Positions 47,701 to 57,633 of a stretch of DNA of 64,000 nt are shown piece after piece. Under the pieces are notes generated by a model. The model did not search any database. It was not told the origin of the DNA and was given only the letters and a program-made list of their open reading frames with translations. Both the position numbers and the translations under genes were made by a program. Each line of letters begins with the position of its first letter. Position 1 is the stretch's first letter. This stretch comes from Tolypeutes matacus (lineage: Eukaryota > Chordata > Mammalia > Cingulata > Chlamyphoridae): positions 9,078,438 to 9,142,437 of the forward strand of contig JAKSZT010054324.1 of NCBI GenBank assembly GCA_026826555.1, written 5' to 3'.

Positions 47701-48170
47701 AGTGGGGTGATGAGGCTTTGAAGTCAGATTTATTTGGCAGATTTACTTCAAATTGTGGCACTGTAATGAAATAGCTATAACAACTTGAATTTGTTATTTA
47801 ATTTTTCTGATGTTCCATTTCCTCATTTGTATGGAGAAGGCACCACAATCTACATTGTAACATGCTTATGAGGAATAAACAAGATGATATATGATCATAG
47901 GATCTTGCCTTGATTATGACAGTTAGAATGGAGTGAGAAAATTTTGAGAGCCTGAGGATTTGGTAAATTTATTCAGGAGCAGAGAACTCAGAGACACCAT
48001 ACAGTGTGCCATATTTAATTGCTCAGCCACTCTTTCTATAATCTTTCTTTTTTAAGAATTATCCAAATATCTACCTTAATCTGCCATTCCACTTTGACAG
48101 TGGTGACCTGTATTTCTTTATTCAAAAAATGGAGAAAATAAAGGTGACCACTAACTGACTCCTGGAAGCT
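44775..48170. other. No gene; unique sequence with an L2 end
   Basis: An L2 3' end lies at 45610-45770 (CAGTGCCCAGGTCAGTGCCC, ACACATTCTAGGTATTCAG, then a short GAAT tandem). Another L2/MIR-type scrap is at 46420-46480, and a MIR-like remnant at about 47690-47900. A strong G-quadruplex motif is at 45398-45435. No open frame has recognisable features. Confidence 0.5.
45398..45435 (+). other. Strong G-quadruplex motif
   Basis: Six G runs (GGGGG, GGG, GGGG, GGGG, GGGGG, GGGGG) are separated by TT, TAAGA, A, T and CCA. This comfortably meets the G4 criterion with spare runs. It stands out in AT-rich surroundings. No promoter-like CpG cluster accompanies it. Confidence 0.8.
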
Positions 48171-48175
48171 GATAA

Positions 48176-49606
48176 TCAAAAGATTGCAAAAGACACCAAC
48201 AGAATGGGAGAAAATATTTGGAAACCATATGTCTGATAAGGGTTTAATATCCAGAATACATAAAGAACTCCTACAACTCAACAACAAAAAGAAAAAAAAC
48301 CCAATTAAAAAATGGGCTTGGGCAAAGACCATTGGGCAAAGGTCTTGAATAGACATTTCTATAAAGAAGATATACAAATGGCCAACAAACCCACAAAAAG
48401 ATGCTCGACATCCTTAGCTATTAGGGAAATGCAAATCAAAGCCACAATGAGATACCACCTCAAACCCACTAGAATAGCTATTATTAAAAAAAAAAAAAAA
48501 AAAAAAACAGAAAATAAGAATGCAAAAAAATAGGAAGCTTCCTACATTGTTTATGTAATGTAAAATTATACACCTGCTATGGGAAACAGCTTGGCAGTTC
48601 CTCCAAAAGTTAAACATAAAACTACCATATGACCTGTCTATCTCACTTCTAGGTACATACCCAAAAGAATTGAAAACCTAGTCTCAGACAGATAGTTGTA
48701 TACCAGTGTTGTTAGCAGCATTATTAACAATAGCCAAAAGGTGGAAGCAACCCAAATGTCCATCAGTAGATGAATGGATAAATAAAATGTGTTATATACA
48801 TACAATGGAGTATTACTCAGCCTTAAAAAGGAATGAGATTCTGATATGTGCCACTACATGGGTTAACCTTGAAGATATCATGTTGAGTAAATAAGCCAGA
48901 CACAAAAGCACAGATATTACATGATTCCACATATTAGAAATAACTAGAATATTCAAATGCATAGAGATAGAAAATAGAGGACAGGTTACCAGAATGGGGG
49001 TAGAGGTTGGGGCAGGATGGGAGTTGATGCATAAGGGGTATAGGGTTTCTCTATGATGGGATAATTCTGAAAGGTGATGAAGGTACCACAACTATGTGAA
49101 TGTCATTAATCCTACTGAATGGTATGCTTGGGAGTGGTTGAGATTAGAAAGTTTATGTTGTATATATGTTTTTTGAAAAAGGGACAATGACAATTAAATA
49201 TAATACATGATCCTGGGCTGGAGAAGAAGAGGCCCAAAAGGAAATTTGGGAACATATGAAAAATTAGAATGTAGACTGTAAACTTCCTATCAAAGTTAAA
49301 GTTCTTGAACTTGATAACTATACTTAAGGTGAATAAGCAAATAGTCTTATACTTAGGAAATGTACATGGAAGTATATTAAATGTTCAGGGAACATGATGT
49401 ACACACCTACTCTTAAATGTTTAGAAAATAGATAGATAATGGATGAATGGATGGAGTGATACAGCAAATGTGGCAAAAGGTTAAAAGTGGTGGACCTGAG
49501 TATCGGTGGAGGGGGTTATGTCGAAATTTTCTGTATGCGTATTGCATTATTTTTGCAACTTTCTTGTAAGTTTGAAATTAATTCAAAATTAAGTTTAAGA
49601 AAAAAG
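48176..49606 (+). mobile_element. Old L1: ORF2 C-terminus and 3' UTR
   Basis: The sequence begins within the last part of L1 ORF2 and runs to the 3' end. The best coding remnant, at 48706-48894, reads TIAKRWKQPKCPSVDEWINK and MEYYSALKRNEIL, typical of the ORF2 C-terminal domain. It is interrupted by frameshifts, stops and an A run at 48487-48506. The 3' UTR shares its block order with 3241-4250, ending AAGTTTGAAATTAATTCAAA. It is a dead, 5'-truncated copy. In the full element ORF2 supplies endonuclease and reverse transcriptase, but this piece holds neither domain. Confidence 0.9.
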
Positions 49607-49609
49607 ATT

Positions 49610-52600
49610 GTGACAACTCTGCTACACACACAGACATTAAAATAGAGATGAAATAGGTATTGCACAATTAAGATACTGGCAAAATAGTGATATTTTTGAA
49701 TAGAGAGTTGAATCTTGTCGCCAAATTAACATGAATAGGGAAAGTGCTGGAAGAAAACTCATACCAGTTCCACAAAAATAGGTCTATTAGAGGGATTTGA
49801 AATATTCCTGCCAAAGAGAACTTTGGACGTTCAGAGGAGATTCAACAGCTAAGGTGATGTGAGCTACCCTGAGTGAGCAATTAATTATTTTAGTTCCATT
49901 GAGCAACAAAGTCTAAAGCTTTGAATCTCCTTTTAATGGTTCCTGGCCTTAACAAATTAGATGTAGTTTTCAGTCTTTGTCATTTTAAAATAGTTTTAAA
50001 GTACTGTTTCCTAGAATCATTTGGCAAAATCCCATTGAGAATAAATATTGACAAGGAAAAAATATTCATGCCTTTCTTAGAAGAAACCACATCTTATCCA
50101 TACCAAGATTTGTTTATTAAAGATTTTTTAAAAATGTAAAGAGATGAGATAAATTGAAATGATTAAAGCTTTCTTAAAACCTATAAGCTAAAAGTAATAA
50201 TCATCCCAAATGTGAATATTTGGAATTATGCATATATTTTATATTCTCTTAAAAGATTTTAGAGAGAGGCAGTTGAGCAATTAAAGTAAAGTAACCGTTG
50301 TGGTTTCTTTGAACTCATAGCTCTTGAATAGTTTTATCAAATCTGCACTGACACAAAGCGCCCAGTAAGGGTTTAATCATTTTTGGATCCTACTGAAATA
50401 ACATTTGAAGAAAAGTTGAATTTCGCATCTCTCCTCTAGGTGGCAAACTCATACCTCCTACAGTGTATTACATCTACTGCCTCCTCGAAAATTATACTTT
50501 AAAAATTCATCCTTTTTTGTCTGTCATAGTGGAAAAACAAGCATCTATAAAAATATTTTCTCCCAAACTTGTCTTTTTATCTTTACATTTTAAAACTCCT
50601 TGTCAAAATATTGCTAATAGATTCTATGATGGTTCTGTACATCATATAAAGAAATGGCTGTGTACATCCTATAAAGAAATTGTGCAAGAGACTTTTCAAA
50701 GCATTTATGCAAGACTGCTTTGAGTGGCTTCAATTTTCATGGTTTACTCTTAGGAAAAGATTGTTTTACCTAATGGGCAATAGTATTCTGGTAGTGTATT
50801 CATTTTCTCCTAACTATGAAAAAAGAGTGATTCTCCTACACATAACTTTTAAATTAAGTTCCAAACATACATATATTTTGTGAAAGGAAAGATAAAATTA
50901 AATAAGAGCTGAGTGAAATACCCTGTAAATCTGATATGAAAGGACAGTCAAATGAGATAATTTAATTTTATATCAAACCAGACTGCAAGTTCACTGAATG
51001 ATTTAAACAATACCCCCCAAATCTCACTTCCCTTTGTAATGGCACAGACTAAATTTTCTTATACAGGAAGTGTGTCAGAAAAATATCTTGAAGTGCCATG
51101 GAAGATGAAGAACAAAACTAAAATTAATCTCAGAGCACACCAAACAGGAACAGCAAGGGCTGAAGATGCCTGTCCTATTTCCAAAAGTAAGGGGAGGAGA
51201 TAAGTAAAAAGAACAATGACATGTTATAGCCAAAGAGCTAAAATTAAATGCGTGTAAACAATTCTTGTTGAAACTAGAAGCCAATGTAGATTAGGCAAAC
51301 GAGGTAAAGACTTCTTTCCTGCCAAAACATGCCAGAGTAAGAGTCACCCATCATTGAGACATGGCCAGTGATAAAAGTGGAGTTAACACCGAAAACCACA
51401 GAGGATTCTGAACTTGCGTGGCAGCTCTTAAATTATACATTAAAGACACTATGTACCTCATCTTTATCCCACCCAAAAACCAGAAAGCCAATTTTTCACA
51501 TATAGAAATCCAAACAGAACTTTTAGCTTATATATAATTCTTTCTCCACCACACGTTTCTTATACAATCACTCTGGACAAGGCCCTGTGGGAGCAGCTTT
51601 ATTTAAATATCAAAAGTTGAATAAGGCATGGTCTCTGCCCTCGGAGGAGTGGGAAAGCCTGACAAATACACAAAATAATTATATGAGAGGAAGCAAGGGG
51701 TGGGGGGAAGAAGCTAAAGCCAAATTGGTACAGCAATGACAGGGTGTGGAAGAGCCACTTTTAAATCCCATCCCACAGCTGAGTTAATGGCACTAGTCTG
51801 ATCAGAGTTCAGACTTAGCATGGTTTTTGCTGGATTTCAGAGATTCCCTGTGAGGTCTCTGATGCAGATCAGTTATGATGAAATAGACCCCAGTAGATAT
51901 GAACATCTATAATTCCTCTTCAAAGCCATTTTAGGCTTGTTTTGAAAGATGATTCACAAAGATATTCAAGAAGCCAGAGGATTTGTGGAAAAAAGCACCA
52001 TCGTTAAATGGATGTTTGATTCCTAACTTTGTCATGGGGAGGCAGCTCAACTTTTTTAAGTAAACTAAATCACAGTATATCCCATGCAGCAATTTAAAAA
52101 GAATGAGGGAGCTCTATCATGGAAAGATCTCTATACGTAGAGAAGTGAAAAAAAAAAAAAAAAACAGGCAAGAGGAAACAATTTAGACCACAGATAAAGC
52201 TTGTCATTTGTTGCAACTTAAACACTTTTATCTAAAGGTTAAGCAGAAAATGGCACAATTCATCAATAGAATGTGAATCATAACACACTCCTTACATATT
52301 GTGATTATATTATACCCCCAAAATTGTAATGCTTTCAGCTGAATTTTTTATCATCTTCTTGGTGCTTGGATTGGCTATTTCACGTGCCAAAAAATTATTT
52401 TGTCTTGGGGAATTACCCAAATGTGCAATGTCTGAAGACTTTTAACATTGTCCCTAAATAATACTAGGTTGTTTTTGGCCCTTTCTCTGTAGCCACTTTG
52501 ATAAGCTAGATCTTCATGTCCAAAGCTTTCCATCTAATTCACACATGCACACTGTAATTTCAATGGTGAAGAGAGAAAAGTGAATTTTGACCCAACTTTT

Positions 52601-53400
52601 GTTGTTAACTGGATTTCTTGCCCCATGCCAGGTCAAAACAGATCTCATATTCTTCATTATGAGAAAGGAGAAGAAAAAGGAGAGGAAGGAAGGGGATTTA
52701 AGTCTGACCACCCTTTCCAATAGCAGGAAATTGTAGGTTTTCTGTTAACTGTTGCCCTTTCATACTACCAATGGAACCCAAGTTCCATTCTGCGGTTTCA
52801 GCTTCATTGTGGTTGGCATCATTTTCTCCCTTAGTAAAAAATTCTCTTTGAGTAAGTTCATGTCTAAAATAATTCAGGGCTCTCAGATGTGATCATGGCA
52901 TTCTCTCTGTCAGGGAAATTTTATGAAATCAGAGAGCCTCTATGAGCCAAAATCATGCCTCTTCAACTCACCTCCAGAAATGAGGCAGAATGACACAGAA
53001 AGAAAGCAAATGTGGCATGCGCAGGATGTGGGGCTCAGCCCAGCAGTTCAAATCAGCCAGTGACCTTTCACAAAGAAGACAAAGGCAAACATGCAGAGAA
53101 GCAACAATACATTAGTGCCAAGGTTACACAAGTAGAACAGGTGCATCCACCCCCTTCTGGCATCACAGCTCAAGCATGACACACCCAGATTTCCCCACTC
53201 ACCAGGACTGCCAGGGCTGGTCTAAATTCATGTTAATAGAAGCTTATTGCCATGGAGCTAGGTGAGAGCCACGTTTGACGTCAATCAACATGTGCATGAT
53301 TACCCAACCAGGAAAATAAAGAAGTAAAGTAAACAGATGCACCCAAATCTATACATTTCTTTTGAAAAGGACTTGAAGTAGAGAACCAAGAACTAAAGAG
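49610..53400. other. No gene; mostly unique sequence
   Basis: One of the least repeat-dense stretches of the window. An L2/MIR-like scrap is at 51600-51680. An old LINE-like scrap with an A run is at 52080-52200 (CACAGTATATCCCATGCAGC, GGAAAGATCTCTATACG). A 25-bp tandem duplication lies at 50637-50680 and a full CRE palindrome at 53276-53283. The 86-codon frame at 50463-50723 has no recognisable domain. Confidence 0.5.
53276..53283. promoter_or_regulatory. CRE-like palindrome TGACGTCA
   Basis: An exact 8-bp cAMP-response-element consensus followed by ATCAA. An intact CpG at its centre is notable in CpG-poor DNA. There is no TATA box, CpG island or gene start recognisable nearby, so a regulatory role is speculative. 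Confidence 0.35.
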
Positions 53401-53404
53401 AATT

Positions 53405-53490
53405 TTATTCATTCAGTAAGTATGAAATAAGCACCAGCAATTTGTAAAGCACCATTTTAGGCCTGGTAGAAGACTCTCCAATGATGATCC
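53405..53490 (+). repeat. L2-type end scrap
   Basis: Contains TTATTCATTCAGTAAGTATG, AGCACCAGCAATTTG and AGCACCATTTTAGGCCTGG, as at the ends of L2-type elements. Confidence 0.45.
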
Positions 53491-53599
53491 AGCTCCACAC
53501 AGTTTCAGCTGCCTCAATAAATATTATAAATATATTAATCTTTTAGGCCACAAATAATATAAAAATACTAAGAGAAATTAAAATATTAATACAGTATTT

Positions 53600-53800
53600 A
53601 TGATAATAATTATTATAGCTACCATTTATTAAGCACCTATTATATGCCAGGTATTTTGCTATGTTTTGCTATATAGTTTAATACTCATAACAATCTTGTG
53701 AAATAGATTTCATTATCCCTATCTTAGAGATAAGGAAACTACAGCAAATATAAATAAAATATCTTGCTCAAGGATACCCAACTCAAGTGGAAGAGCCATA
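53600..53800 (+). repeat. MIR3-type remnant
   Basis: Contains ACCATTTATTAAGCACCTAT, TATATGCCAGGTATTTTGC, CATTATCCCTATCTTAGAG and ATAAGGAAACTACAGC in the usual order. Confidence 0.7.
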
Positions 53801-53833
53801 ATCAAACTTCAGTTGAACTCTTTCCATTATACT

Positions 53834-54061
53834 AGAGGTCTCCAAACTACAGCTCTTGGGTGAAATCCATCCTGCTGCTTGTTTTTGTAAATAAAGTTTT
53901 ATTGGTTCACAGCCACTCTCATTCATTTGCATAGTGCCTAGGGCTGCTTTGGTGCTATAACAGCAGAGTTGAGTAGTTGCAATAGAGATCATATAGCCTA
54001 TAAAGCCTAAACAATTTACAATCTGGTAATTTACAGAAAAAGTTTGCTGATTCCTGCACTG
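53834..54061 (+). mobile_element. hAT-like non-autonomous DNA transposon remnant
   Basis: Matches a well-known mammalian hAT-type repeat: AGAGGTCTCCAAACTACAGC at the left, TAAATAAAGTTTTATTGGTT, CACAGCCACTCTCATTCATT, GCAGAGTTGAGTAGTTGCAA and the right end AGAAAAAGTTTGCTGATTCC TG. The ends are imperfect inverted repeats (CCAAACT against AGTTTGC). It is too short to encode a transposase. Confidence 0.75.
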
Positions 54062-54099
54062 CAGTATGCCTAAGGATTTTTTAAAAGGTTGAGTATAAT

Positions 54100-54815
54100 G
54101 AATGCTTTAAAAAAATTATAAAACTTTTAGACATGAGAATGCACTGCAAGCAAATTCCTTATAACAGCTACCCAAAGACACTCTGTCTATGCACAGAGCT
54201 TTCTTCCACATCTTAAATACTTAGTTTGGAAAAGAATATCTGTGTTTCAGAAAACAAGAATTGGAATTTTATTAACAAATGCTTTAATCTCCTCCCCAGT
54301 CCCATCTCCAATTTCTCCCCACCTCAGGTTCTCACCAAAGGATGTCTCACCAAAGCTAGTCACCTACAAGAGAAAGAAAGGGAGGAAGGCAGTGAAAATA
54401 TGGTACTATAGCTTCATGGAACTTCCATTTCATTTCCAGATTCTGACCCCCTGTGACAGAGAGACTCTGAAAAAGACTATGCCAAATCTCAAAATTCAGT
54501 TACTTTAGGCTTTTTGAACTTGTGCAAGCCTGGGTAAATGAATTTATTGACTAAAATAATAGAATTTTGATATAGAAAGCACATCAGGCAAAAATCAATT
54601 GGGATGATTTCTTTTATGATTAAAAAAAAAAAAAGGAAATCAAGAATCTATCAAGGCTGGGTGACTTGTCCAAGACAAAACAGGTAGCAACACAGAAGAA
54701 CCTTCTCTCATCCACTCTACCACAGATTCAACAAGATCCAGTGTAAAGTCACAACAATAACCTATTCACTGGCTTCCATATATTCATTAATTTCATGTCA
54801 TTATCAAGGTCACAC
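54100..54815. other. No gene seen
   Basis: Unique-looking AT-rich sequence. The overlapping frames at 54226-54508 lack recognisable domains. Confidence 0.5.
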
Positions 54816-54819
54816 ATTT

Positions 54820-54952
54820 GATTGGAAGAGCATGGTTTGGGGATCAAGCAGTTGGTTCAAACCCTGCTTTGGCCACTTAATATCTGTGTAACTTAGGAAA
54901 GTTGGTTAACCACTTTAAGCCTCAGTTTTATGTTCAGTAAAATATAATTGTT
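54820..54952 (+). repeat. MIR SINE, left half, split by L1
   Basis: GAAGAGCATGGTTTGGGGAT, CAAACCCTGCTTTGGCCACT, TAACTTAGGAAAGTTGG and TTAAGCCTCAGTTTTATGTT are the left half of a MIR. The right half resumes at 59365, beyond the L1 and SINE insertions. Confidence 0.82.
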
Positions 54953-55170
54953 GGGAAGCGGCTGTGGCTCAATCAGTAGGGCTCCCGTTTACCATATGGG
55001 AGGCCCCAGGTTCGGTTCCCGGGGCCTCCTGGTGAAGGCAAGCCCGCCCGGACGGTGTGGTTGGCTGACCCAGCGAGCACAAGCAGCAAGGGGGGGATAA
55101 ATGAATAAATAAATAAAATCTTAAAAATAAAAAAAAATAAAAAAATAAAAAAATAAAAAAATAAAAAAAT

Positions 55171-55198
<28 letters not shown>
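54953..55198 (+). repeat. GC-rich DAS-type SINE at the L1 left junction
   Basis: Head AGCGGCTGTGGCTCAATCAG, B box GGTTCGGTTCCC, body CCTCCTGGTGAAGGCAAGCC, CCCAGCGAGCACAAGCAGC, then an (AAAT)n AATCTT stretch and a long AAAAAAT tail ending in (TA)n. A 10-bp TSD, TATAATTGTT, lies at 54943-54952 and 55199-55208. The same 10-mer appears a third time at the L1 right end. Confidence 0.93.
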
Positions 55199-55203
<5 letters not shown>

Positions 55204-55748
55204 TTGTTTCCCAACCTATACTGACCCTGGAAGAAATAGAAGACCTCAACAAACCAATCACAACTAACGAGATTGAAACAGTCATCAAACAACTCCCCAA
55301 AATTAAAAGCCCAGGACCAGATGGTTTCACAGCATTCAAAGAAGAATTAATACTAATCTTACTCAAGCTCTTCCAAAAAATTGAACAAGAAAGAATACTA
55401 TCAAACTCATTCTATGAAGCCAATACCACCCTAATACCAAACCCAGATAAAGATATTATGAAAAAAGAAAACTACAGACCCATTTCCCTAATAAATACGG
55501 ATACAAAAATCCTCAACAAAATATTGCTAATCGAATCCAACAACACATTAAAATAATTATTCATCATGATCAAGTGGATTTTATAACAGGCATGCAAGGG
55601 TAGTTCAACACAAGAAAATCAATCAGCATAATACACTACATTAATAAATCAAAGAAGAAAAATCATATGATCCTATCAATTGATGCGGAAAAAACATTTG
55701 ACAAAATACAGCATCCTTTCTTGATAAAAATACTACAAAAGATAGAAT

Positions 55749-55942
55749 CAGGGAGGCGGCTGTGGCTCAGTCAGTGGGGCTCCCGTTTGCCATGTGGGGG
55801 GCCCCGGGTTTGGTTCCCGGGGCCTCCTGGTGGGGGCGGGCCCGCCCGCACGGTGTGGTTGGCTGACCCGGTGAGCGCGGGCAGCGGGGGTGGGGGGGGG
55901 ATGGATGAATAAATAAATAAAATCTTAAAAAAAAAAAAAAAA
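55749..55942 (+). repeat. GC-rich DAS-type SINE inside the L1
   Basis: Head AGGCGGCTGTGGCTCAGTCA, B box GGTTTGGTTCCC, body CTGGTGGGGGCGGGCCCGCC, GTGAGCGCGGGCAGCGG and a tail AAATAAATAAAATCTT plus A run. A 12-bp TSD, AAAAGATAGAAT, lies at 55737-55748 and 55943-55954. The well-kept CpGs suggest it is among the youngest here. Confidence 0.95.
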
Positions 55943-56711
55943 AAAAGATAGAATTGAAGGAAACTTTCTCAACATAATAAAGGCCATATATTAAAAAGTC
56001 CCAGCTAACATTGTACCTAATGGTGAAAGACTGAAAGCTTTCCTGTTGAGATCAGGAACAAGACAAGGATGCCCACTGTCACCACCTGTTATTCAATATA
56101 GTGCTAGAGGTTCCAGCTAGAGCAATAAAGCAAGAAAAATAAAAGGCATCCAATAAGAATGGCAGAAGTAAAACTTTTGCTATTTGCAGATGATAGGAGC
56201 CTATACCTAGAAAGTCCCGAAAAATCTACAACAAAGCTGCTAGAGCTAATAAACAATATAAGTAAAGTGTCAGGATACAAGATCAATACACAAAAATCAG
56301 TGGTGTTTCTATACACACTGTCTGAGGAGAAATCAGGGGGGAAATTTCATTTACAATAGTGACTAAAAGAATCAAATATTTAGGAGCAAACTTAACCAAG
56401 GATGTAAAGCACTTGTATTCAGAAAACTACAATGTATTGTTAAAAGAAATTTTAAAAAGACCTAAATAATTGGAAGACTACTCCATGATCATGGATTGGA
56501 GGACTAAATATCATTAATAAGATGTCAATTCTACCCAAATTGATATACAGATTGAATGCAATCCCAATAAAAATACCACCAGCATTTTTTAAAGAAATGG
56601 AAAACGCAATTATCAAATTTATTTGGAAGGGTAAGTCTGAATATCCAGAACATCTTAAAAAGGAAAAACAAATTTGGAAGACTCTCACTTCCGGACTTTA
56701 AATCCTATTAC

Positions 56712-57027
56712 TGGAAAGGAAAGTGGATGTGGCTCAAGCAGTTGGTTGGGTACCTACCACATGGGAGGTCCTAGGTTTGGTTTCCAGTGCCTCCTAAAGA
56801 AGATGAGCAAGACAGCGAGCTGAAGCAGCAGGCTGATGTAGCAGGCTGACGCTGCAGACTGGCGTGGCGAGATGATGCAGCAAGATGACACAGCAAGGAA
56901 ACAATGAGAGACACAACAAGCAGGGAGCAGAGGTGGCTCAAGTGATTGGGTGCCTCCTTCCCACATGGAAAGAAGATGAGCAGACAGCAAGTGCAAACAA
57001 CAGGGTGACGGGGGGGTGAAATAAATA
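56712..57027 (+). repeat. Dimeric DAS-type SINE inside the L1
   Basis: The first head is GTGGATGTGGCTCAAGCAGT with B box GGTTTGGTTTCC, followed by several GCAGGCTGA units. The second head is GAGGTGGCTCAAGTGATTGG, lacking most of its B box region, then GATGAGCAGACAGC and AAATAAATAA. A perfect 12-bp TSD, AAATCCTATTAC, lies at 56700-56711 and 57028-57039. Confidence 0.93.
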
Positions 57028-57054
57028 AAATCCTATTACCTAGCTACAGTGGTA

Positions 57055-57060
57055 AAAAAA

Positions 57061-57107
<47 letters not shown>

Positions 57108-57121
57108 ANNNNNNNNNNAAA

Positions 57122-57164
<43 letters not shown>

Positions 57165-57166
57165 AA
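57055..57166 (+). repeat. (AAAT)n microsatellite containing an assembly gap
   Basis: An almost pure AAAT tract on both sides of ten N (57109-57118). It lies about 15 bases past the SINE TSD, within L1 sequence. The true length is unknown because the assembly could not resolve it. Confidence 0.97.
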
Positions 57167-57448
57167 AACAGCATGGCACTAGCATAAAGATAGACACATA
57201 GAACAATGGAACCGAATTGATAGTTCGGAAACAGACCCTCACATCTATGGTCAAGTGATTTTTTTTACAAGCCTGTCAAACCCACCCACCTGGGGCAGAA
57301 CATTCTATTCAACAAATGGTGCTGGGAGAACTGGATATCCATAGCCAAAAGAAAGAAAGAGGACCCCTATCTCATACCTTATACAAAAATTAACTCAAAA
57401 TGCATCAAAACTAAATAACCACACAAAAACTATATAATTACAGTTGTG

Positions 57449-57633
57449 GGGAAGCGGCTGTGGCTCAATCAGTGGGGCTCCCGTTTACCATATGGGAGGC
57501 CCCGGGTTCGGTTCCCGGGGCCTCCTGGTGAGGGCAGGCCCGCCTGCGCAGCGTGGTTAGCTGACCCAGCGAGCACAAGCAGCAAGGGGGGGATAAATGA
57601 ATAAATAAATAAAATCTTTAAAAAAATAATAAT
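57449..57633 (+). repeat. GC-rich DAS-type SINE inside the L1
   Basis: Head AGCGGCTGTGGCTCAATCAG, B box GGTTCGGTTCCC, body CCTCCTGGTGAGGGCAGGCC, CCCAGCGAGCACAAGCAGC and an (AAAT)n AATCTTT tail. A perfect 13-bp TSD, AATTACAGTTGTG, lies at 57436-57448 and 57634-57646. Confidence 0.95.

Noticed and set aside
54969..55366. Frames rich in Phe/Tyr/Ile repeats on the minus strand
   Set aside because: They are translations of the SINE A/T-rich tail and (TA)n tract, not proteins.
55209..56700. Possibility that the L1 could be active
   Set aside because: The 5' end with ORF1 and the endonuclease is missing, the reverse-transcriptase region has stops and frameshifts, and SINEs interrupt it.
57036..57254. 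Frame of repeated LFIY units across the N gap
   Set aside because: A translation of the (AAAT)n microsatellite; the N gap confirms it is not meaningful.
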